Below, piece by piece: positions 42,937 through 49,935 of a DNA stretch of 51,237 nt. Each line of letters opens with the position of its first letter. Position 1 is the first letter of the stretch. Made by a program: the position numbers and the translations under genes. The notes under the pieces are model-generated. The model made no database searches and had not been told where the DNA came from. It saw only the letters and a program-made list of their open reading frames with translations. Source of the DNA: Chromobacterium alticapitis (lineage in GTDB: Bacteria > Pseudomonadota > Gammaproteobacteria > Burkholderiales > Chromobacteriaceae); assembly GCF_002924365.1 (NCBI RefSeq), contig NZ_PQWB01000017.1:1-51237 (forward strand), written 5' to 3'.

Positions 42937-43740
42937 ATGCGGATCACTTTCATCGGCGGCGGCAATATGGCCGGCGCCATCATAGGCGGGCTGGCCCGCC
43001 AGGGCGGCCACCGGATTCACGTGGTGGAACATCAGCAGGACAAGCTGGACCAGTTGGCGGCCAGTTTTGGCTGCAGCGGCGGCCAGGCGCTGCCCGAGGC
43101 CTTCTCCGCGGACGAGGTCGTGGTGCTGGCGGTGAAGCCGCAGCAGCTGCGCGGGCTGTGCCTGGAGTTGGCGCCGCGCTTGAACGGCGCGCTGGCGGTG
43201 TCCATCGCCGCCGGCATCCGGCTGGACGCGCTGCGGCGATGGCTGGCTTCTGATCGCATCGTGCGCGTGATGCCGAACACGCCGGCCATGGTGGGCAAGG
43301 GCGTGTCCGGCCTGTACGCGGACGCGGCGGTGACGGCGGCGGACCGCGAGGCGGCCGAAACCGTCATGCGCGCCGCCGGGATGACAGTGTGGCTGGACGA
43401 GGAGGTCGGCATAGACGATATCACCTGCGTTTCGGGCAGCGGCCCTGCCTATGTGTTCTACTTCATCGAGAGCATGATAGAAGCTGGGGTGAAGGCTGGT
43501 TTCAGCGAAGCCCAAGCGCGCGAGCTGGTGCTGGCGACGTTCGACGGCGCGGTGGAGCTGGCGCGGCAGAGCCCGCTGCCGGTGGCCACGCTGCGCCAGA
43601 ACGTGATGTCCAAGGGCGGCACCACCGAGCGCGCCATCGCCCGCTTCGAGGCCGAGGGCGTCAAGGCCGCCATCGTCGCCGGCGCGATGGACTGCCGCGA
43701 GCGTTCCATCGAGATGGGCCAACAACTCAGCCAGGAGTAA
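42937..43740 (+). CDS. proC: Pyrroline-5-carboxylate reductase
   Basis: This 267-residue enzyme reduces 1-pyrroline-5-carboxylate to proline with NAD(P)H. It has the Rossmann start ITFIGGGNMAGAIIGGL, VVLAVKPQQL, VRVMPNTPAMVGKGVSGLYA, the active-site SGSGPAYVFYFIESM and the C-terminal SKGGTTERAIARFEAEG. AGAGGAC precedes ATG 42937; an upstream in-frame start at 42862 is not needed. It follows yggS by 90 nt. Confidence 0.97.
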   Translation: MRITFIGGGNMAGAIIGGLARQGGHRIHVVEHQQDKLDQLAASFGCSGGQALPEAFSADEVVVLAVKPQQLRGLCLELAPRLNGALAVSIAAGIRLDALRRWLASDRIVRVMPNTPAMVGKGVSGLYADAAVTAADREAAETVMRAAGMTVWLDEEVGIDDITCVSGSGPAYVFYFIESMIEAGVKAGFSEAQARELVLATFDGAVELARQSPLPVATLRQNVMSKGGTTERAIARFEAEGVKAAIVAGAMDCRERSIEMGQQLSQE

Positions 43741-43749
43741 ACCGCGATC

Positions 43750-44334
43750 ATGTTCGTCGATACGCTGCAGTTTCTGATCAAGACCTTGTCCGGCCTGTTC
43801 GTGCTGGTGTTGCTGCTGCGCTTCTACCTGCAGGTGGCGCGCGCGCCGTTCAAGCATCCTGTGTGCCAGTTCGTGATGGCGGCTACCAATTTCCTGGTGC
43901 TGCCTACGCGCAAGCTGGTGCCGTCGGTGCGCAACTACGACACCGCCACCATGCTCTTGGCCTGGTTGGTCAGCCTGTTGGCCAATATCCTGATGCTGCT
44001 GCTGGGTTCGCTGCCGGAGGTATTCACCTTCCCGCAGGTATGGGTGGCGCTGGCCCTGCTGTCGCTGCTCGAGGTGTTCAAACAGTCGCTGACGCTGCTG
44101 ATGGGCGCGGTCATCGTGCAAGCCGTGCTCAGCTGGATCAATCCCTATAATCCAATAGCGCCGGTGCTGGACAGCCTGACTCGTCCCTTCCTGCGCCCGT
44201 TCCGCCGCTTTGCCGTCGGCGGCGTGGATTTGTCGCCGCTGGTGCTGCTGCTGGTCATCCAGGTCATCATGATGCTGCCAGTGCGCTGGCTGGAAGCCGG
44301 TTTCTTGACCCAACTCAAGGTGGTCATCCAGTAA
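43750..44334 (+). CDS. YggT-family inner-membrane protein
   Basis: This 194-residue membrane protein contains two YggT repeats. Each has a hydrophobic hairpin followed by a conserved segment (LLLRFYLQVARAPFKHPVCQ and VQAVLSWINPYNPIAPVLD, with LTRPFLRPFRRF). Its function is unknown; family members have been linked to division, membrane integrity or osmotic stress. It is 9 nt downstream of proC, completing yggS-proC-yggT. Confidence 0.93.
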   Translation: MFVDTLQFLIKTLSGLFVLVLLLRFYLQVARAPFKHPVCQFVMAATNFLVLPTRKLVPSVRNYDTATMLLAWLVSLLANILMLLLGSLPEVFTFPQVWVALALLSLLEVFKQSLTLLMGAVIVQAVLSWINPYNPIAPVLDSLTRPFLRPFRRFAVGGVDLSPLVLLLVIQVIMMLPVRWLEAGFLTQLKVVIQ

Positions 44335-44411
44335 GGCGGGTTATTTGTCATGTTTTTGACAGTCGCCGGTCATTTCGGTCGGCGATAATGTGAACGATAG
44401 GGAGAATCCAG

Positions 44412-44717
44412 ATGAAAAAGACCCTGCTCGCCGCCCTGCTGCTGGGCGCCGTCGCCGCGCCGGCCATGGCCAATATGCAGATGGCGCAGAAGTACGGCTG
44501 TACCGCCTGCCACGCCGTGGACAAGAAGATCGTCGGCCCGGCTTACCAGGATGTGGCCAAGAAGTACGCAGGCGACAAGGGCGCCGAGGCCAAATTGATC
44601 GCCAAGGTGAAAAACGGCGGCTCCGGCGTGTGGGGCCCGATTCCGATGACGCCGCATCCGAATATCCCGGACGCCGACCTGAAGGCGCTGGTCAAATGGG
44701 TATTGAGCCAGAAATAA
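44412..44717 (+). CDS. Periplasmic class I c-type cytochrome
   Basis: This 101-residue c551/c552-type electron carrier has a signal peptide (about 1-20, ending APAMA) and haem-binding C30-TAC-H34. The axial Met79 is in IPMTPHPN, and the C-terminal helix is LKALVKWVLSQ. It transfers electrons in the periplasm to terminal oxidases or reductases. AGGGAG lies about 8 nt before ATG 44412. Upstream, at about 44362-44387, arms TCGCCG and CGGCGA form an inverted repeat beside a GATAAT -10-like hexamer. Confidence 0.95.
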   Translation: MKKTLLAALLLGAVAAPAMANMQMAQKYGCTACHAVDKKIVGPAYQDVAKKYAGDKGAEAKLIAKVKNGGSGVWGPIPMTPHPNIPDADLKALVKWVLSQK

Positions 44718-44770
44718 ACAGCCGGCGACGGCTGTCATGAGGCGGAATCGCAACGGTTCCGTCCGGTTGA

Positions 44771-44792
44771 AAAGGCGGCTGCGGCCGCCTTT
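44771..44792 (+). terminator. Terminator-like hairpin after the cytochrome c gene
   Basis: A 9-bp stem AAAGGCGGC / GCCGCCTTT with a 4-nt loop lies about 55 nt past the cytochrome stop. The T-run is short, so termination may be partial. Confidence 0.5.
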
Positions 44793-44858
44793 GAACTTGT
44801 ATGGGGGCGGCCGGTCGAATCCGGCGCGCTTATTGATTAATGATGAACTCTGGCGGAC

Positions 44859-44887
44859 TTGTTATCAATGCCGGAGCGGGCTATAAA
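44859..44887 (+). promoter_or_regulatory. Sigma-70 promoter of dksA
   Basis: -35 TTGTTA (44859-44864), a spacer of exactly 17 nt and -10 TATAAA (44882-44887) form one of the clearest promoters in the window. It predicts a start near 44894 and a dksA leader of about 110 nt. Confidence 0.6.
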
Positions 44888-45002
44888 AAATGTTAGCAGT
44901 CGCGAGTGATTATTTGGATTCAAGCTCAAGACAGTTGCGCAAATATTGGCCCGCCGGTAATCTTCTCCGCCTGTTGCCAACTCTATGCTGGAAGCACCAA
45001 AC

Positions 45003-45413
45003 ATGGCCAAGCTGACCGAACAGGATATCCTCAACTGGGAAGGCGATGATTACATGAACGCCGACCACCTTGAGTTTTTCAAAGACCGGTTGTTGCAGAT
45101 GCAGCAGGAGTTGCTGGTAAACGCCAACGCTACCGCCAATCACCTGCAAGAACAAGAAGCCACGCCCGATCCGGCCGATCGCGCGACGCTGGAGGAAGAG
45201 TACGCGCTGGAGCTGCGCACGCGCGACCGCGAGCGCAAGCTGCTGCAAAAAATCCAGGCGTCCATCCGCCAGATCGAAGACGGCTCCTACGGCTTCTGCG
45301 AAGACACCGGCGAACCCATAGGCCTGAAACGCCTGATGGCCCGTCCCACCGCCACGCTGTCGGTGGAGGCGCAGGAGCGCCGCGAGCGCATGAAGCGCCA
45401 GTACGCGGACTGA
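45003..45413 (+). CDS. dksA: DksA-family RNA polymerase-binding factor with degenerate zinc finger
   Basis: This 136-residue protein enters the RNA polymerase secondary channel and, with ppGpp, controls rRNA and amino-acid promoters. It has the coiled-coil tip DPADRATLEEE, with the conserved Asp and Ala residues, and the C-terminal globular region YGFCEDTGEPIGLKRLMARP. Of the four zinc cysteines in E. coli DksA only C99 remains; the others are T102, S120 and A123. It should therefore fold without zinc, like P. aeruginosa DksA2. ATG 45003 (MAKLTEQDIL) is preferred over 44985. Confidence 0.93.
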   Translation: MAKLTEQDILNWEGDDYMNADHLEFFKDRLLQMQQELLVNANATANHLQEQEATPDPADRATLEEEYALELRTRDRERKLLQKIQASIRQIEDGSYGFCEDTGEPIGLKRLMARPTATLSVEAQERRERMKRQYAD

Positions 45414-45483
45414 TCCTCCCCTGTCGCCGCGCCAAGCGCCGCCGCCTTCGGGCCGCGGCGTTTTGCTTTGCGCGCGCCGGCGG

Positions 45484-45512
45484 TTGTCGAGTGCGGACAA
45501 ATGCGGTTATCT
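45484..45512 (+). promoter_or_regulatory. Candidate promoter of aroG
   Basis: -35 TTGTCG (45484-45489), a 17-nt spacer and -10 TTATCT (45507-45512) lie 40 nt before the aroG start. Confidence 0.45.
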
Positions 45513-45552
45513 TGCTGCTATGCAGAAAACGACATAGCCAAGGGACAATCGC

Positions 45553-46614
45553 ATGCAACGCCAGACCGACGACGTCAGAATCCGCGAAATCAAGGAACTG
45601 CTTCCGCCTATCGCCCACCTGTATGAGCTGCCGATCAGCGAGTCGGCCTCCGAACTGATCTACAACACCCGTCGCGAAATCTCGGCCTTGCTGCGCGGCG
45701 AGGACGACCGCCTGCTGGTGGTGATCGGCCCCTGTTCCATCCACGACGTCGACGCGGCAGTCGAATACGCGCAGAAGCTGGCGCCGCTGCGCCAGGCGCT
45801 GGCCGGCGAGCTGGTGGTGGTGATGCGGGTCTACTTCGAAAAGCCGCGCACTACGGTGGGCTGGAAGGGCCTGATCAACGATCCGCACCTGAACGAGTCC
45901 TACGACATCAACGCCGGCCTGCGCATCGCGCGCCGTCTGCTGTTGACGCTGAACAACCTGGGCATGCCGGCCGCGACCGAATTCCTGGACATGATCACGC
46001 CGCAGTATTTCGCCGACCTGATCAGCTGGGGCGCGATCGGCGCCCGCACCACGGAGAGCCAGGTGCACCGCGAGCTGGCCTCCGGCCTGTCCTGCCCGGT
46101 GGGCTTCAAGAACGGCACCGACGGCAATCTGAAGATCGCGGTGGACGCCATCCGCTCGTCCAGCGTGCCGCACCACTTCTTGTCCGTGACCAAGACCGGC
46201 CATTCCGCCATCGTCTCCACCGGCGGCAATCCGGACTGCCACGTGATTCTGCGCGGCGGCAAGGAGCCCAATTACTCGGCCGAGCACGTGAGCGCCGCCG
46301 CGGCCGAACTGACCGCAGTCGGCCTGCCGCACAAGCTGATGGTGGACTTCAGCCACGCCAACAGCCGCAAGGACTACCGCCGCCAGATGGAGGTCAGTAC
46401 CGATGTCGCCGGGCAGATCGCGGGCGGCGACCGCAACATCTTCGGCGTGATGGTGGAGAGCCATTTGGTGGAAGGCCGTCAGGACCAGAAGCCGGGCTGC
46501 GAGCTGAAGTACGGCCAGAGCATCACCGATGGCTGCCTGGGCTGGGACGATACCGAGAAGCTACTGAGCGAGCTGGCTGACGCGGTTAAGGCGCGCCGCG
46601 CCCGCGCCGGGTAA
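45553..46614 (+). CDS. aroG: 3-Deoxy-7-phosphoheptulonate (DAHP) synthase, class I
   Basis: This 353-residue enzyme condenses phosphoenolpyruvate and erythrose-4-phosphate in the first step of aromatic amino-acid synthesis. It has VVIGPCSIHDVDAAVEYAQKL, MRVYFEKPRTTVGWKGLINDP, GARTTESQVHRELASGLSCPVGFKNGTDG, VILRGGKEPNY and VDFSHANSRKDYRRQ, all typical of the AroF/G/H type. The allosteric specificity (Phe, Tyr or Trp) cannot be read with confidence. AAGGGA precedes ATG 45553. Erythrose-4-phosphate could come from the transketolase in the same window. Confidence 0.95.
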   Translation: MQRQTDDVRIREIKELLPPIAHLYELPISESASELIYNTRREISALLRGEDDRLLVVIGPCSIHDVDAAVEYAQKLAPLRQALAGELVVVMRVYFEKPRTTVGWKGLINDPHLNESYDINAGLRIARRLLLTLNNLGMPAATEFLDMITPQYFADLISWGAIGARTTESQVHRELASGLSCPVGFKNGTDGNLKIAVDAIRSSSVPHHFLSVTKTGHSAIVSTGGNPDCHVILRGGKEPNYSAEHVSAAAAELTAVGLPHKLMVDFSHANSRKDYRRQMEVSTDVAGQIAGGDRNIFGVMVESHLVEGRQDQKPGCELKYGQSITDGCLGWDDTEKLLSELADAVKARRARAG

Positions 46615-46629
46615 GCGGCTTGGGATGGA

Positions 46630-46657
46630 ACAATGCCCCGCTGCTGCGGGGCATTGT
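46630..46657. terminator. Terminator hairpin between aroG and the esterase gene
   Basis: A perfect 11-bp stem ACAATGCCCCG / CGGGGCATTGT with a 6-nt loop lies between two convergent genes and can serve both. The flanking T-tract is short (CGTTTC). Confidence 0.6.
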
Positions 46658-46679
46658 CGTTTCAGGCCTTAGCTAGGGC

Positions 46680-47675
46680 TTAATGGGCGGAGACCAGATG
46701 GTCGGCCATTTGTTTGATCGCATGCATTTGCGCGCCGCTTTTCCAGGCATAGGCTTTGCCGGTGTAGCCGAACCAGTCCCAGCAGCCTTGCTGATTGGAG
46801 GGGGACGTGGTGGTTTGCGGGTAGAGCACCAGAATGCGGTTGCTGTCGGCCCAGTTGTTGTAACCGGTGTGGGCGTAGAAGGCGTCGCCCACCTTGCCGG
46901 CGTATTGCTGGCAGCCATGCAGCGCGATGTGCACCTTGCAGGCCTCGCCCTCGGCGCAGGCGCGCGGCACGTAGACGAAGCCTTCCGCCGCCATGCTGCT
47001 GCCCTTCGGCGCGTAGCGGCTTTGGTCGAAGCTGACGATCTTGCCGGTGAGCGCCTGGGACTTGGGCTGCAGCGGGCCATAGATATGCTGCAGAATCACG
47101 CCGGCCTGGTCGTAACCCTTACCTTGCGATTCGCAATGATTGATGTAGGGCGTGTTGGTGAGGGCGCAATCGTTGCCGTAAGCCGGCGTGATTTGGGCGT
47201 GGCCGGCCGGCAGGCTGCGCTCATAGGCGATTTGCGCGCTCGGCACGCCGGCCTGGCGGAACCATTCCGCCGCCACGTCCACCACCTGGGTTTTCACCGT
47301 GTTGTCGTTGCTGCCGCTGAACAGATAAATGCGGCGGCTGGCCAGCTTGTCCAGCGGGTCGATATGGCCTGCGTGGGCGAATTGGCGCGCGGTGGCCAGC
47401 AAGGGGCCGACTGCCGGGGGCTGCCCCATATTCATGCAGGGGCCGGCGCCGGCGAGCGTGCCCTTGGCGCAGAAATAGGGCCCGCCCGCCACCACGCCGG
47501 CGCCCACCACCGAGGCTGAATAGGCGACCTGATACTGCGCCGCCATGAAGGCGCCGGACGACAGGCCGGACACGGACGATTGCGCAGGGTCGCCGCGAAA
47601 AGCCGGCAAAGGGTCTGCGGCCAGGGCCGGCATGGACAGCAGAGCCAGGATGCCGAGTAAGGCTGGGTATTTCAT
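46680..47675 (-). CDS. Secreted PHB-depolymerase-like esterase
   Basis: This 331-residue extracellular alpha/beta hydrolase has a signal peptide (about 1-20, ending PALAA). It has the nucleophile elbow GLSSG (G37-L-S39-S40-G41), YLFSGSNDNTV carrying a likely catalytic Asp, and the family motif HIALHGCQQYAGKVGD. Several cysteines (PYFCAKG, NDCALTN, NHCESQG, RACAEGEAC, QGCWDWFG) suggest disulfides in an exported protein. It should cleave polyhydroxybutyrate or similar polyesters. GAGGAG precedes ATG 47675; an upstream TTG is not the start. Export by the type II system is likely but not shown. Confidence 0.87.
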   Translation of the reverse strand: MKYPALLGILALLSMPALAADPLPAFRGDPAQSSVSGLSSGAFMAAQYQVAYSASVVGAGVVAGGPYFCAKGTLAGAGPCMNMGQPPAVGPLLATARQFAHAGHIDPLDKLASRRIYLFSGSNDNTVKTQVVDVAAEWFRQAGVPSAQIAYERSLPAGHAQITPAYGNDCALTNTPYINHCESQGKGYDQAGVILQHIYGPLQPKSQALTGKIVSFDQSRYAPKGSSMAAEGFVYVPRACAEGEACKVHIALHGCQQYAGKVGDAFYAHTGYNNWADSNRILVLYPQTTTSPSNQQGCWDWFGYTGKAYAWKSGAQMHAIKQMADHLVSAH

Positions 47676-47907
47676 CTGCAACTCCTCGATATGAAGCCGG
47701 CGGCGCCGGCATTAAGGGAAATCGCGAAAGCTGTTCCAAGAGGATGGTTCAAGATGAAAATGGCAAAAGAATAGACAAATGGCAATGGCAATAGGCCGTT
47801 CGGCCGGGTGGGCGCCGCCGCGCGGAACGGCCGGTGGATTGCATGCAGAGCCGCGCTCGCGCGGCGGCTGAAATGACTATGGCGTATCGCGTGTGCGTGG
47901 GCGGCCG

Positions 47908-48321
47908 TCAGGCGCTGAAGTTTTCGCAGGCAGGCTCGATAAGGGGTTCCGCCAGCACATCCTTCAAGGTCAGCAGCGCATTGCTGACCGCCGGTCCGCC
48001 GGCATAGAAAGTCAGTTGCAGAATGGTTTCCAAAATCTGCCGGCGGGTGGCCCCGGCGCGCAGCGCCGCCTCCGCGTGCGCCAGCAGCTGTACCTGGGCG
48101 AAGCCTTGGGTGGCGCAGGACGCGACCAGGATCAGCTCGCGGGTAGCCAGATCGAGGCCGGGGCGGCTCAGGATGTGGCCAGTGGCCCAGGCTATGCTCA
48201 TGTCAGCGAAGTCGGGGCTGATTTCCGCAACAGCGGCTACCCGCTCGCCGCCGGTATGGCCGCCATGCAGGAATTCGATCAGCTCCAGGCCTTTTTGATA
48301 CTGCGCGTCTTGGCGAATCAT
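47908..48321 (-). CDS. Carboxymuconolactone decarboxylase-family protein
   Basis: This 137-residue all-helical protein resembles the PcaC/AhpD superfamily: RPGLDLATRELILVASCATQG, LLAHAEAALRAGATRRQILETILQ and a C-terminal GGPAVSNALLTLKDVLAE. The redox CxxC of AhpD is absent, so it is nearer the decarboxylase branch; it may be an enzyme of aromatic degradation or a protein of unknown activity. No other pca genes are nearby. AGGAG lies upstream of ATG 48321. The adjacent genes encode secreted hydrolases. Confidence 0.85.
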   Translation of the reverse strand: MIRQDAQYQKGLELIEFLHGGHTGGERVAAVAEISPDFADMSIAWATGHILSRPGLDLATRELILVASCATQGFAQVQLLAHAEAALRAGATRRQILETILQLTFYAGGPAVSNALLTLKDVLAEPLIEPACENFSA

Positions 48322-48480
48322 GGGGGGCTCCTTGTCGATTTGGTCGATGACAATTCATCTGGCATTCAGTGTCGCCAAAATCGTTCAGGAGAATAAGCGG
48401 CCATGCGGATGAGCAGTTCTAACCTCCAGTTTGAAATGCCGGAAGCGGAGCGCAGGCGCCACTCCCGGCAAGGCCATGCC

Positions 48481-49743
48481 TCAGCGCGCGGCGGCGGCGG
48501 CGGTGGAGCCGCCTATCAGCTTGGCGATGGACTGGGCCAGCGCGGCGTTGGGCAGGGCGAAGAACAGGCCGCCGCGGCCGTTCTGCGCGCTGGCGCAGTT
48601 GCCGGACAGCGAGCCTTCCTGGTTCATGTCGCCGAAGATGGCATAGGCGGCGCCGCTGGTGCTGACGCCTATCTTGGCATGGTTGAAGTTCTTGCCCAGG
48701 CCGCCTTGCAGCGAGAAGATCTTGCCGCCCCAACTGCCGGAGGTGGCGATGGCCACCGGACCCGGCTTGGGCAGGCTGCTGTCCCAGCAGGCCGGCGCGC
48801 CGGCCTTGGTGGTGGTCGGAATCGCGGTGCTCTTGCTGCCTTCCCACCAGGTGGCGGCGCGCAGCGCGACGCCGCCGAGCTCGGCCGAAACCAGCTGCCA
48901 CGGCGGCACTTGCAGCGCGGAAGGCTTGGCGATCAGAGTGACGCCGCTGGATAGCTTGCTGACTTGCGGCGCGGCGCTGTCGGATTTCTGCCCCAGCTGG
49001 TCTACGGCGGCCTGGATGTCGGCCGGGCCGCCGTTCTTGACGATCTGCGGATTGCCGACATCGGTCACCACGCTGGCGTTGGCCAGGCCTTGCAGCACGG
49101 ACAGCACGTCGGCGTGGCTGAGCTTCAGCGAGAAGAAGTGTTGGCTGACTTGCACGTCGTTGTCTTGCACGCAGCCCAGGGTGTTGCCGTCGCTGGTGCG
49201 CGGATATTGCGCGCTGCCGGAGGCCGGCCAGGACGGCGTGCTGACTTGCATCACCACACCGTTGCCTTGGTCGTCCCAGGCCAGCACGCCCTTGGAATGG
49301 CCCCAAGGCGCACCGCAGGAATTGCCGGAACAGGAGGCGATGGACGGGTCGTCGTAGAACTGGTCGTTCCACACCACGTAGTTCAGCGTACCGTTATAGA
49401 TTTGCTTGAAGGTGGCGCCCACCGGATCGGCCGGCGTGTCGCCTATGCAGCCGCCGCCCTGGCTCAGCGCGGGCTGGCTGCTGCTGGCGTAAACGTATTG
49501 CTGGCTGTAACTGCTGCCGCTGGTATAGCCCTGCGGGCTGCCGCCGAACTGGCAGCTGTTGACCGGCGCGGCCGTGCCGCAACCAGGGAAGGACGCGGCG
49601 TTGAATTTGAAGGCGAACCACCAGCTCACCGGGTGGCTGGCGTCCAGCAGCGGCGAGGGGGCGGCCTGGGCGAGCGGTTGCAGCGCGCTTAGCATCAGCG
49701 CGGCGGCGAGGCCGGCGCGGCGCAGGGTGGTGGGTACAGTCAT
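48481..49743 (-). CDS. Secreted DNase II-family nuclease
   Basis: The 420-residue protein has a signal peptide (about 1-28, ending QAA) and the pattern of the acid endonuclease DNase II, with a phospholipase-D-like fold. The pattern starts VSWWFAFKFN, continues YVVWNDQFYDD, and has GHSKGVLAWDD with H149-x-K151. A second HxK appears in NFNHAKIGVS (H355, K357). These two HxK motifs correspond to the two half-sites of the eukaryotic active site. At least ten cysteines suggest disulfides. DNase II cleaves DNA without metal ions, leaving 3'-phosphates. It is a single gene with no immunity gene recognisable next to it. Confidence 0.82.
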   Translation of the reverse strand: MTVPTTLRRAGLAAALMLSALQPLAQAAPSPLLDASHPVSWWFAFKFNAASFPGCGTAAPVNSCQFGGSPQGYTSGSSYSQQYVYASSSQPALSQGGGCIGDTPADPVGATFKQIYNGTLNYVVWNDQFYDDPSIASCSGNSCGAPWGHSKGVLAWDDQGNGVVMQVSTPSWPASGSAQYPRTSDGNTLGCVQDNDVQVSQHFFSLKLSHADVLSVLQGLANASVVTDVGNPQIVKNGGPADIQAAVDQLGQKSDSAAPQVSKLSSGVTLIAKPSALQVPPWQLVSAELGGVALRAATWWEGSKSTAIPTTTKAGAPACWDSSLPKPGPVAIATSGSWGGKIFSLQGGLGKNFNHAKIGVSTSGAAYAIFGDMNQEGSLSGNCASAQNGRGGLFFALPNAALAQSIAKLIGGSTAAAAAR

Positions 49744-49888
49744 GGCGTTTCTCCGTTATTTGTTATGTAGACGTATTGGACGAGCCAAATGAATGGCCGC
49801 GCGCCATGCTGATTGAATAATGTTTATGGATTGTTAAGCGGCCCTTCGCTGAAACAATTGTTAATGCAATCGCGGCCTGGAAAAGCAA

Positions 49889-49910
49889 AGCCCCCGCCGA
49901 GGCGGGGGCT
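49889..49910 (-). terminator. Terminator of fadH
   Basis: A GC-rich stem AGCCCCCGC / GCGGGGGCT with loop CGAG is followed on the minus strand by TTTGCTTTT, 26 nt past the fadH stop. It also lies upstream of the DNase II gene's promoter region (49744-49888). Confidence 0.75.
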
Positions 49911-49935
49911 GGTCAAACGCGGACGGCGTTGGCGA

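Noticed and set aside
42142-44313. A 723-codon open frame on the minus strand opposite yggS, proC and yggT
   Set aside because: It crosses three real genes and their gaps and reads as His/Gln/Arg-rich shadow sequence.
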